A stretch of 64,000 nt of DNA from contig NW_006281106.1 of NCBI RefSeq assembly GCF_000203795.2, forward strand, positions 563,302 through 627,301. The letters are read 5' to 3'. Position 1 is the first letter of the stretch. Each line of letters begins with the position of its first letter. Shown piece by piece: positions 33,664 to 45,300 of this stretch. Origin of the DNA: Batrachochytrium dendrobatidis JAM81. Taxonomy: Eukaryota; Chytridiomycota; Chytridiomycetes; Rhizophydiales. The position numbers and the translations under genes are program-made. The notes under the pieces were generated by a model, which worked only from the letters and a program-made list of their open reading frames with translations, ran no database searches and was not told the origin of the DNA.

Positions 33664-36600
33664 ATGCTGATGGGTAACTCTGCCACCGCCTGGTTTGGGT
33701 CATCCATTACTACCGCCTATATATTCACTGTGCTCGTTTGTGATTTACTGGGTAGTGGTTTTATGCATGTAGAAGCCAAACCTTTACATGCTGGTAAGTC
33801 TATAGTATACTGTCATGTTGCATTCAATACCACTACGTTTAGAGTGCAATGACTAGCCATTCGTTGGATTAGTGATCGACTCCACTTGTAAATATCCACG
33901 CGACTGTAATTGCCAGAAATCAGCCTCGCTGATGGACAGGCATTTATCAATATGTGCTAGACTCGAGCATGGTATATACCCATTGCATATATCAGTTACT
34001 GATGCATTTGCTTGTAATTAGTGAATCAATTCGATCTCAACGGCAATGTCTGTCCATTGCCACTTAGATACTCGCAGTTGTGTCCTGTACTCTGTGTCAA
34101 GGATATTGCTCTATGTCCAGCCTTGGTGCAGCCTGCAGCATGTCCTTCTGGTCAATTCTATTGTCAAGACGGCCAATGCCATGCTGGCAATTCACTTTCT
34201 GCTGCCTGTCCTGCATCTATGGCGTCAGTCTGTAGTTGCGGCAGCGATGCATTTGCATCAGTCATCTCTCCTGTGCAATCCTCTGGCAGCACTTTGTTTC
34301 CATGCTCTCCGACCCAGCCCAGAGTCAATGTCAAGGTCTGGTCAAACTCTTCTGCTACAATGGATGAAAACCCCGCTGGGGACACTGACCTTGCACTGGC
34401 CTGTGCGACTGCTCTTGGCTTGGACACTGGAAGTATTCCTGCCAACATCACAACCCCATTCTTCAAGCAGTGTCTGCTCACTGCAAAGGTTTTGGCCATG
34501 AACGAACCCGAGTTTGTTATTTTCTTTGGCTTTATTGTTGTTCAGTCGATCATATTGGTCTTGTTTCAGATTTATCGTAGCGTTCGTTCGACTGTAAGCA
34601 AATACACGTTTTGGATCGACTATTTGGCTAATGTCCAATATTAACTTGAACTGCTATTTATACGCAATAGTCGTCACATATATCTACATCTGGTAGCAGC
34701 AAGCAAACTACAGTGTTTGAAAGCGGTTTGGAAATGGAGAGCGTAATTCCCTCTTTCAAGTCAACTGCTAAACTCGCTCCTAGCAATATCAAGTTTTCTG
34801 GCTACCGGCACGATCCGCTAGGCACTTTGGTTTTGGCTACTGTGGTCATCTCAAGCTTTGTATGGCTAGGAATAATGTCAATCATCATTGGAGACTATTA
34901 CCAAGTATTTTCTGGGTACAGTTATCGCGGCACTCAAATGATTTTTGGAGACCACGATAATCTGTCTCGTATTTTTATCGTATTATGGCATATCATGACC
35001 ATTTGGTATGTTACCCTTCAAATCAACTCTGCATGGCTTCAGACTTACTTCAAGACTCGTGCACCACTTACTCGTGCTACCCATGTGCTGGTAGAAAAGG
35101 AAATTCCTTGTGCTGTTCAGTTTAGTGACGCTGGAAAATGGGTACTTCTTATGCAACGATTTGAAAAAACCCTTCAGAGAATGACAAAAACCGATCGGGC
35201 CATCAAACTCACTCGTGTCAAATACACTACCAATGGTCGTAAATACATCGAGTTTGAATGTGTTCGATATGTCATGGATTCAGCTACTGGATCATTTGAG
35301 CCATATTCATTTAATATCGGACCAAAGTGTTCTGACTTGGTGTTTGGAAAAGAACAAGCAAATGGATTGCCATCTACAGAGGCAGAGCGTCGAGTGGAGC
35401 TTTGTGGACCCAACGAAATTGTGTTTAAAATCGACACATTTGCTCGTGGTCTCATCAAGGAGTTTACTGGCATTTTCTACATTTACCAGCTGATGATGCT
35501 TCTTATTTGGTATTACTATGCCTACTATTACATGGGCATTGTTCTTACCATTGTTATTATTGCATCTGGTATTGTCAAGATTATTGTATCCACAAAGTCA
35601 CAACAACGAGTTCTTGAAATGGCCACTTTTCATGGCCGTGCAAAAGTCTTCCGCGACGGCATATGGACTCGGGTAGATTGCTCAAACTTGGTTCCTGGTG
35701 ATGTGATTGAAATTGAAGCGTCCCATAACGAATTATCAGTCGATTGTGTACTTGTCAAGGGACAAGTTGTTGCTGACGAGTCTTCTTTGACTGGCGAGGC
35801 TCTTCCTGTTGCCAAGTTTCCCATCAAAAACATAGATCGAGTCTATAATCGCGAAGAGTCTGAAAAAACCAACACATTGATTGCTGGCTGCCATATTCTA
35901 GAGGCTCGTCCAGATGTCGAAGGCGAATCGGTCATGGCAATTATTCTTGCTACTGGTGCCTCCACCTCCAAAGGCAGTCTTGTCAAGGACATTCTTTATC
36001 CTATGCCCATTTCGTTTATTTTTCTAGAGCACCTAAAGATTGTTATCCCCATGCTTGCTATTTGGGGTGTGGTGATGCTTTTCTTGTCCATGGCAATGCT
36101 AGGTTCAGCCACTGCCGATGCCTGGTTTTATGGAATGATTACAATTTCTCAAATTCTATCTCCATTGCTACCTGCTGTTCTTGTTATTGGTCAAAGCATT
36201 GCAGCGGATCGTCTACGTGCCCAAGGCATCATGTGTGTTGATCTTGCTCGCATTACGCTTGCTGGAAAAGTCAAGGTGTTTTGTTTTGACAAGACTGGCA
36301 CGCTCACCAAAGAAGGTTTGGATTTCCTTGGCACTCATGCAATTGACAAAGACAAGGCCGAGTTTAAAGTAGTCAAAACCGAGTTTGAGTCATTTGACGA
36401 TGAGATGAAACAAGCCATGCTCTGCTGTCATTCCCTATCAATGGTTGGATCTCAGCACGTTGGAAATTTTGTTGATATTGAAATGTTCAAGGCTACTGCA
36501 GCTGTGTTGGATACACGATCTGGTAGTACAACTATGATTATTCCCAATAGAATTTCCGACAACATCAACACCATGCATATTCTTAAACGGTTTGAATTTG

Positions 36601-38285
36601 TTCACTCGCACGCCTACATGTCTGTTGTTGCAATGAATACCGTTACCAACAGAATCACAGTGTATATCAAGGGATCGTTTGAAAAGGTGCAGGAATTAGT
36701 CAACCCATTTACACTTCCTGCCAACTTTGAAGCGGTTTCCAAGAGTCACTCGAGTACAGGATGCTATGTTCTTGCAATTGCTAGACGTGAATTACCAGAA
36801 GGAACACTTGCTGCAGACTTGCATACGTGGACTCGTGAGCAGTTTGAGTATGGTGCAGATATGGTTGGACTTTTGCTGTTTCGTAACCAACTTAAACCAG
36901 ATACTGTCACTGCCTTGGAAGAACTGCGTGGAGGTGGCTGTCGTGTTGTTATGATTACAGGTGATCATGTCAATACTGGCATTCATATTGCTCAAACTAG
37001 TGGCATGATTTGTCAAGATTGGCAAGGAGTAGACCCTATTGTTGCTCTTGGTGATGTTGACAAGAGTCAGGACACTGTTCACTGGACACTGGTAGGCAGT
37101 GACAAGCGTATTAGTAGGTCTGAGCTTGAAAACATGCTTGGTCAGTCCAGATCTGGTCTTCAGCCCGTTGAACTTGCTGTCACGGGCAAAGCATTCAATA
37201 TGCTTGTCCGCGATGGATTCATGAACGAGTACCTCTTTGAAACGCGTGTTTTTGCTCGTATGAGCCCTGAAGATAAAGTTCAATGTGTTCGTCTGCATAT
37301 GACCCATTGCATTACAGCCATGTGTGGTGACGGAGGTAACGATGCAGGTGCACTCAAGGCTTCTCATGCTGGTGTTTCACTTTCCGAGGCAAAATCATCA
37401 GTTGTCTCCCATTTCTCATCTCGTAACCGCTCAATTCATTCGTGTGTCAATCTCCTCAAAGAAGCTCGTTGTTCACTGGATGTTTCTTTTGCCTCGTACA
37501 AGTACTTGATCATGTATGGTGAAATTTTGGCATTTGTTGGGTTGATTCAGTATTACTTTGTAGTCAATATGAGTCAAGCCATGTGGATCTTGATTGATGG
37601 TATCACCATTCCCATCAGTTGGGCACTCACCATGTCCAAACCCTCTCGTCGATTGGTAAACTCTCGCCCAACAGCACGTCTACTTGGATTTGAAACCATT
37701 GCATCAATTGTTGGTCAAATTTTCATCAACATTATCATTTTGGTGATTGCAACTGCTTTACTTTTCAAACAATCGTTTTTAAAATGTAGCGAGTTTGACG
37801 GAAACAAGGCCGATATGCGTAGATGGTGGGAGCTTGCAGACAATTTTGAGGGCGAAGTAACTGGTCTTATCACAGCATTTCAAATCATTCATGCATCAGC
37901 AGCGTTTAATCTTGGATCTAAATATCGAAATGGATTCATGATGAATCGTCCATTTTTCATGGTCTACGGTCTGGTGTTTGGCGTGATATCTTACATTACC
38001 TTGGCAAATCCCAACTGGCTTGGATGTGTGTTTCACATCAACTGTGGAACCAAGGATGCGATTGCAGAAATTGGATACACTGTTAATTTCCAGCTTCCCG
38101 AACAGTATTTTGCCCTGGCAGGACACAATGTCATGCCCTTTAGTTTTAGAATGGTTGTATGGGGATTGGCGGTCATTAATCTGGTGTTATTGATGTGCTG
38201 GGAGGGTATTGTCATACTTGGCCCAGTGAGAAGATATTTTATGAGAAGATTTCCTCAAAAACGCACTGTCCAACTTAGAGTTTAA
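33664..38285 (+). CDS. P5B-type ATPase with Cys-rich N-terminal ectodomain
   Basis: A P-type pump of the ATP13A2/Ypk9 class; characterised members export polyamines from late endosomes or vacuoles. Four exons (33664-33793, 33873-33971, 34022-34593, 34671-38285) give about 1471 residues. Residues 1-43 look like a signal peptide. Residues about 44-235 are Cys-rich (CKYPRDCNCQ, ACPSGQFYCQDGQC, VCSCG), followed by a membrane span (IFFGFIVVQSIILVLF). The pump then has TGEALP (actuator), PLLPAVLVIGQ (M4), IMCVDLARITLAGK, FCFDKTGTLT (phosphorylated Asp near residue 807), MITGDH, and MCGDGGNDAGALK with VSLSEAKSSV. The P5B-specific GIMC...RI and GNDAGALK blocks exclude P5A/Spf1. Differences from the usual P5B residues (TGES, TGDN, PPALP) are noted in findings. 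Repeat elements lie on both sides of the gene. Confidence 0.9.
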
Positions 38286-38295
38286 GCTTTTTACA

Positions 38296-38685
38296 GTCGT
38301 ATTCACGTAAAATGAAGCACCTTTCTATATTTATCTTGGGATATATAATGGTTGAATACTTGTATTTTACTACTGGAAATTGATTGTTTTTTATCAAGTT
38401 CTGTTGTATTCTAAAAACTTGCAAATACGTTTCAATTCAAGAAAACATTTCAGGAATGCAACTGTTTTATGCAATCACCCAATGTTTGAAGGTTGAAAAG
38501 ATGTGGAATGTGTGGAATGTGTTGGAACAGAAATGTAAACATTCGCTCTGTATTTCTGTACAAGAATGAGCACAACAATTAGTGAATTAAAGTTTATAAA
38601 ACAATATTGTCCAGTAAAATTGGCACCAATCAAACATGACTTGCTTATCATGTATTTTGATATTTTATTTTACGTGAATACGGTT
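38296..38685 (+). mobile_element. MITE-like repeat, copy 6
   Basis: Complete element with inverted ends TCGTATTCACGTAAAATGAA and TTATTTTACGTGAATACGG. It starts about 11 bp after the P5B ATPase stop codon and ends 49 bp before the carrier ATG, so it makes up almost the whole intergenic space. Confidence 0.88.
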
Positions 38686-38734
38686 GTAAGTTTAGCTCTT
38701 GATCCATACAGTCTTATACTCTCAAAGATTACCC

Positions 38735-39713
38735 ATGTCATCCGATGCATTTAGCAATTTATTATATGCGTCACTATCAGCACTTGTCGCAAGAACAATC
38801 ACTCATCCACTTGATACTCTCAAAACAAGAATCCAAAACTCACCGAGTCATTCCACCTATTGGCGTACGGCAACCTCGATTCTTGGTTCTGAGCATCCTT
38901 CAGTGTTCTTTCGAGGTATTGGAGTGACTCTCTGTTTTAGTGTTCCTGGAATGTCTCTTTACCTCGCTACATATGATGAATTGAAGTTGCGATTGGGGGA
39001 AACTGAATTATTGGGTGGAAGTAGCTCGCTCTGGACACATGCATTAGCAGGTGCAGGTGCCGAATGCATTTCAAGTGTCTTTTGGACTCCTATGGAAGTT
39101 CTCAAAACCAAACTTCAAATGGGAGTAGGTGCTACTGGAGCTAGTTATGATGTGTTGAATGAGAAAAGGCGATCAGAAGGAAGTCGAACCCTAAGACTTG
39201 CTAAAGATATCTACCAGACATTTGGCATGCGTGGGTTCTATCGAGGATACCTGCTATCTCAGGCTGTATTTATTCCATATACTGTAAGTGAGATGTTGGT
39301 GTTTAGACTACAAGGAACCTTGTTTTAACTCTGGTTTATAGATGATCTACTTTGTAACGTATGAGCAATTCAAGCAAACTTGGTGTCGGTTGTTTAGCAC
39401 GAAATCCTTGACAGATGATACTAGTTCCAACCCAGACATATCGTTTAGTGGGTATTTGCTCTGTGCTTCTACAGCAGGGGCAGTTGCAGGCGGGGTTTCC
39501 AATATAATGGATGTTGTGAAAACCAGAGTGCAGGTTACATCTGCACAATCAGCATGGAAGGTCATTCATACATTATGGACTCGAGAGCGAGGTCCATTGG
39601 CATTTACCAAAGGAATGTGGGCACGAATCCTATGGGTAACTCCTAGCATGGCGATTAGTGTGACAGTGTATGAGCTATTTAAAGAATATTTTGGGAAAAA
39701 CAGTCATGATTAA
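38735..39713 (+). CDS. Mitochondrial carrier family (SLC25) protein
   Basis: Inner-membrane six-helix solute carrier; substrate unknown. Two exons, 38735-39283 and 39342-39713, give 306 residues, the normal family length. The three tandem repeats show the carrier signature: HPLDTLKTRIQ (after ALSALVARTI), TPMEVLKTKLQMG, and NIMDVVKTRVQVT. Downstream matrix-helix elements are FFRGIGVTL, GFYRGYLLS and FTKGMWARI. The intron sits between IPYT and MIYFVTYEQ, inside the second repeat. The ATG at 38735 gives a very short N-terminus; an in-frame extension upstream would run into the repeat element. I could not assign a subfamily (SLC25A44-like and metal/folate-type carriers were considered). Confidence 0.88.
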
Positions 39714-40272
39714 GAATGCATGATTCATGGCTAGCGACAATGAGAAGGAAGATGAAATAAAGAGATTGTCGACAGTCATGAGAGTGTAATGACATAAAAT
39801 TCAACCCCATTTTGGGATGGATGTTTTACGAATATTGGTAGATTGTCTGCTGATGGAATAGCAAGAATATCTACTAATCGTGTCTTGTGTAGCGCATTAA
39901 CCATCTCAACTCATCTTGTTGCTCTTCCAAAAAGAATATGCATCAGCAAGAGTAAACCATCAGTCAGATGTTGAGAGTGCGTGTACGCTTGACTACACAT
40001 TGCATTCTACACGAGTCAGGATTATATGGAAAGTCTTGCATCTCATTTTTGATGAAATGCAAACCAGTAAAATGTAAACTTGCACTTGCAAAACTCTTGC
40101 CAGCCTTTACAAGACGCTGAACTTGATTGTTGTAAAACTACACAAAAGTGTAATTGAATGGATTGTAAATACTTTCTAAAAAACATGATGCACTGACGGT
40201 TGCTGACAATTTCTCATTTACAGCCATAATTATGCTCTTTATCGTTAACCGAAAAGTTGCAACAAGTTGGTC
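39714..40272. other. Intergenic region with CTAGCGACAATGAGA box
   Basis: No gene. The box at 39731-39745 and the following 45 bp (GATGAAATAAAGAGATTGTC then GACAGTCA) resemble the region at 30268-30320. The promoter of the RING gene must lie near 40200; a partly similar inverted stretch, TGACAATTTCTCATTTACAG, is at about 40204. Confidence 0.45.
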
Positions 40273-41695
40273 ATGTCTTTCAACAATGCCTTGGCCGACC
40301 TGGCTGATGCAAACTCTGACGAGCCATTACTATTGACCATTTCTTTTATAGTCCGCACTGGGCCGTTGGGTGAGCTCATTCATGGTCCTGTTGTTTCCAC
40401 AGAGACCACTGCCAACACTCTTGCAGATATGACTGTCACAGACCTTGCTGCGCTTGGAGATGTCAACACTCCGACACTGGATACAGGGCCTGCCACTAGT
40501 CTGGATGCCAGTACTCTTGTTCAAGAAGAAACTGCTGCTACTAATCCACTGACTATAGGACTGCTGGACAACTTTCTGGGTCATGAAAGACCATTTACAT
40601 TCTCATTGGGATCAGTTAGAGAAACGAGTCGAATGCCTTATATGCCAAACCTTCGTCCACTTCCACATAGGAGACGAGCTCTTTTGACTGCTTTCATTTC
40701 AGAATCACTAGAAAGTATGGCTCCTTTACTCTATGTAAGTATTTGAATGAATTCCTATATCAGGCAGTTGGATTAACCTGCATGTCTTGATTCGCTAGAA
40801 CATGCTGCTGACTCGTATGGTACAGGAAGGTGCTGGACTATTAGGTCATCAGCCGCATTTGCAAGGCCAGCCTCCAGCTGCTGAATCTTCAATCCTGGCT
40901 CTACCCATTCTACACTCGCTATCAGAAAAACGTCGTTTAAAGCATAAACTATGTGCTGTTTGTCAAGAAGACTTTCCTCGATCATCTACCACTCCCCCAG
41001 TGACTGAATCCCAATCTGAGCCATTTGATGTTCAGAAAGAAAGCCACACTTTAGATTTACTGCCTGGTTTGAATGACCCTTCTTTTAAGCTGTCTGAAAA
41101 ACCTCTATTCATTCGTATGCCTTGCAGACACATCTTCCATCAAGACTGTATCTCCACATGGCTCAAGACAAGCTGTACTTGTCCTAGTTGTCGATATGAG
41201 GTATGATGTGCTTGATGTGCTTGTTGAGCTGTCAACTTTGTAGAATGCGCTAATGACACTACTATCCAGATATTGACCGAGAATCAGGATTATAATATTG
41301 GAATTGCTGAACGCATGCTTGATCGAAATATGGCTTTGCTAGACGAACAAGATACTGATCTGGAAGATGAAATGACCGACGCATCATCAACGCTTGCAAA
41401 TACCATCACTACACAAATACCAAGCAAGCGAAAGAGAAGTGAAAGCACAGAGGTTAGTAGCGGTGTTGTCACTCCAGAGACGCTTGAACTTGCCAATGAA
41501 GAGCTATCTACACCGGCAAGATTTATACTACAACCGTCACAGCGCAACACTTTACAGGCTCGTTCAGAGACTAACATGAGTGTTCTTGTCCCCTCTATAA
41601 ATCACATTCGCAGTACTCGCGCTAGTCATGCATCAACACCATCTACTCGTACACTACAGAGTCGACGTCTTTCCAAGGGTCGTTCATCTAAATAA
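40273..41695 (+). CDS. RING-H2 finger protein (probable E3 ubiquitin ligase)
   Basis: Three exons (40273-40734, about 40799-41202, about 41271-41695), about 430 residues. The C3H2C3 RING reads CAVC, then after an unusually long loop of 53 residues CRHIFHQDCISTWLKTSCTC with PSC. The Trp in STWLK is the usual E2-contact residue, so ligase activity is likely. The N-terminal region is acidic and Thr/Ala-rich with no recognised domain, ending PNLRPLPHRRRALLTAF. The C-terminal region has RMLDRNMALLDEQDTDLEDE and a nuclear-type basic patch SKRKRSES, then is Ser/Thr-rich and basic (RRLSKGRSSK), suggesting nuclear location. No membrane span. RNF126/Praja-like RING but without their N-terminal zinc ribbon. 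Confidence 0.8.
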
Positions 41696-41910
41696 CCTGT
41701 TCAATATCTCTTGCATCCTTTAACTTTATATACTTATATCCCACTAGATTTGAACTTTGCAGATTTGGCGGAAATCAAATGATTTTATTTTAAAAAGCAT
41801 ATATAAAATAATCTTATTTCATCTCCATCTGTGGAGCTTATCAATAAGGTTTATCATAACAATAAAATATATTTCCTTGATTGCTTCAATAGTATTTTTG
41901 GTTTATTTTA
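41696..41910. other. 3' flank of the RING gene
   Basis: AT-rich, with several AATAAA-like signals and no gene. Confidence 0.4.
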
Positions 41911-42366
41911 CAGCCGTATTCACGTAAAATAAGTGTCTAATAAATGGCCAGTTTCATGTTGGATTGGTACCGATATACAAAACATATTTATATCAGTCTC
42001 GGTCAATCTTGAATTCTCCTTTCATTCAGATCAAACATTATGGCATGGAAACAATAGTTATATTTCTAAACATGCATCTTTGTCGATTGGATTGAATTGC
42101 AAGCGTATTCGAGTTTTTAGAATACAACAAAGTTCAAGAACATCTGGATGAATCTAGTGATTGTACAATAGTAGTATAGATATATGATTATACAAAAGTA
42201 GGATTATCTCGTTGAAAACTATAGTTTGAGTGTGTTATATGATGATCGCTATGTTTGAAGAATGGAATAAGCAATCCAATTAGTAATAGAAAACCCAATT
42301 GTTTATTTGGAAGCAAAAATGATTGCAAGATAAATACAAATGGTTCATTTTACATGAATACAGTTG
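41911..42366 (+). mobile_element. MITE-like repeat, copy 7
   Basis: Inverted ends CAGCCGTATTCACGTAAAAT and TTCATTTTACATGAATACAG. The interior has TTTTTAGAATACAAC, GATGAATCTAGTGATTGTAC and AAACTATAGTTTGAG. Its right end is 17 bp before the ATG at 42384. Confidence 0.85.
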
Positions 42367-42383
42367 TAAAATAACAGCAATAC

Positions 42384-45300
42384 ATGGCAACAAATGAATT
42401 ATTCAAACAGAAACTACCAGAACAGTTACTAGATGCTTTATCCAGCGGAACTTGGTCTCGACTTGTTCGGATTGTGCCATTGATATGTCATGCTCAAAAA
42501 ACTGCTATCCAATTTCCATCCATTGAAGGTTTCAAAGAATTGCCATTGACTATATTGCTAAACACAATTGTAATTACAAAAAACTAACCATTCACTGCTG
42601 ATGAAATACAACAGTTGCCAATGTCAGATCACCAGGAGTCTTGTATCTGACCAACCCATTTCGAATTTCACAATTCAGCAGGATTTTGCTAGCATTGGAT
42701 TGGAACCAGCTATCAAGTGCTACCAATGTGTCCATCATGATCTTAAACGGAATGCCTATAGATAAATGGTAAAATACCGAGAATTGATAATGCATTTAGG
42801 CCGAGTGCAACTGCCGCATACTTGTAAAGAGTTGGTTTCTGGTCTGCTAAACTATTTGATTAGGAATAATCTTCCACTAGATTCGCAGATTATTGCAGAG
42901 CAGTTTATATTGATTAGTTTATTCTTGATGATACATCACAATGAGGGTAAATCATCCGGATTAGACGATTCCATTCGATCTCAACTATTATCAAGAATAA
43001 ACAACAGCGTAAGTTTATCTCGATTATATATCTTGATGCATTGGCTGTAAGTTGCGAGAGCTTACCAGGATGAATATGGTATACATTTGTTTTTACAAAC
43101 CATTGATTTGATTATAGGATTTACCCATTATACGATGCTCAAAACTATCTCCTGGTGCATGGAAGTCGACTTTTTCTAACCGATCTCTAAGACTGAGCCC
43201 AGACACACTTTTCGCGACTATAGTTTACGAATGGTAGTTTGTGTTGGATTTTGTACTTTCCACTTGGCAACATTTTATACTGATTCTTTTTTAGGGAACT
43301 ATTCATACATGCAGCATTAGACAATATACGCACATCTTACTATGAGCAGCAAGGATTCTTGAACTTGGAAAAGCTTAGTTTGTTTTTAAACAAGGACCCA
43401 AAATCAGCCAAAACAATCAGTCAAGCTCTTGCTACATCATACTACACCGTTTTACAATACGCTAATGTTCATCCAGCTATAGCATATACCAACTTGGAGT
43501 TTCTGGCAATACTTTCAAACGATCTACCAGTAGTATGGCTGAATCCACATTTTGTTCAAATTTTGATTAAAACTCTTGATCATTTGGCTGGTATCAATTC
43601 CCCTAGCAATCAAACAATTGGATATATAAAGCAGTCTTTAATACTATTTCTTACCGTATTGCGTAGATCCGGTAAGCAATAGACTGAATTGCGTATGAAG
43701 CATTTAAGCACTATTTTTTACTTATTTTGAGCTGTGTTTTGAATTAGATATTGACGAGTTGTTTGATCAAGCACGACAAATTTTATATTCATGCATACAA
43801 AAACTACAATCTCGTCAACTCGATGTGTTGGCCAGTAGAGCTGCTTTAGTATATATTGCACTTTTAGGTAATTTGAGTATGTCATATTGCTATTCATTTA
43901 CAACTTTTAATTTCTAAATCATTTCTAATGTAGCTCGAACTAAACAGTCAATCTCACTCAATGCAATACACGATCTAACAATTGTATTGAAACACGCTTA
44001 TACTACCGAGGAAATGCTCAGTGAACTTGTACTTCTCATACCCAAGTGTGATCAACCATCCAAACGACAGATATTCAAATCACTTTTTTGCTCTTTGCAT
44101 TCAGACCATTCTACATTAGATTCTATCGAAAATCCATCGTTTGAGGAACTGGTTCTACTTGTTAGATTGCTCACGTCTTCCGAGTTGGCGATTACAAAAG
44201 TATTTGAAGCAGAATTGTGTCGAATATCTAATATACATTATGGATGGACAAGCTGGTTAATGTGCAAGCCAAAATTGTCATTAGAATGGACATTGGATAT
44301 TATTGAAGCAGTTCTTGCAATTGATTGCCGTAAACTCGACGCGACTCCAACTGACGATACTCTTGGTTTTCTGCTACATGAACGAGAACTATTTGCTGTG
44401 GTTGGTCTACTGTAAGTTTACAATTTATCAAATTCATATTTGTGAGATGTTACTTATTTTATGACGTGAAATAAAATGCGTTTTTAGGGAAGCTTTAGTT
44501 TGTGGCAAGAATAACGGGGAAAGTATTCCAAGTATGTATATTCACGAAATAGCCAAATGGATCATACTTAATCTACATTTTGTAGACCAATCGAATCTCG
44601 AAAAAGTATCTTTTGCATTTTCAAGAGCTATGAATGCGTTTGGAGGCTCGACATCTCAAGACATTTTGGGCTTAGCACAGTCTATGTGTATTGATGCCAA
44701 TTTTAAGCAAGTGGTAGTGCTATCATTAGATATGCTACTGACACATTCTGAATGCATGCCTGTTTATACAGAAATGGTCGGTGATTCAAAGGTAGACAAT
44801 CATTTTGGATCTGATTGGGATTGTTTGTAATATCAATCGCTAATGTGGTTAAAACATAGGTAACTTCAAATAGCACAATCACTGCGTCTAATGCTTCAAC
44901 TCTTTCAAAAGCTTTGAGTATGAGTGTTTGTTTACTCTGGAAAAATGGCGATACAAAGACAGTGTCGGATTTTTATAGCAGGTATTTACTGTTTTCACTT
45001 GAATCAAAACATCTGATTTTGTAACTATTTATTTTAATTCAAATCTGAATATGTAGAGTTTTTGTACAAACTAAAGATTGTTTTGAACATTGGAAAAAGT
45101 TTCCACTTTCCCAATACACATTAGAAACAGTACCTGGTAAGGTTTGATTCTATTGACCATTGCACTTTGAACATTTGCATACACTAACTTGTTTCTTATT
45201 GTAAAGCGGAATGCAATGCAGCTTATGATATAATATTTAAAAAGTTTCAGCGATCGATTATGTTGATGCTAGCGTTATTTGGTGGAATTGGGTCAATTTC

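Noticed and set aside
34046..34501. 151-codon overlapping frame in the ATPase N-terminal region
   Set aside because: The alternative frame with the Cys-rich pattern splices in phase to the ATPase core on both sides, so this one is a shadow.
33664..34644. Cys-rich region as a separate secreted-protein gene
   Set aside because: The last exon of this region ends at a GTAAGC donor that joins in phase to the ATPase core, and there is no promoter-sized gap before 34671; kept as one gene but flagged for transcript proof.
36792..37367. 191-codon frame on the minus strand
   Set aside because: Lies wholly antisense to the P5B ATPase coding sequence and has no independent support.
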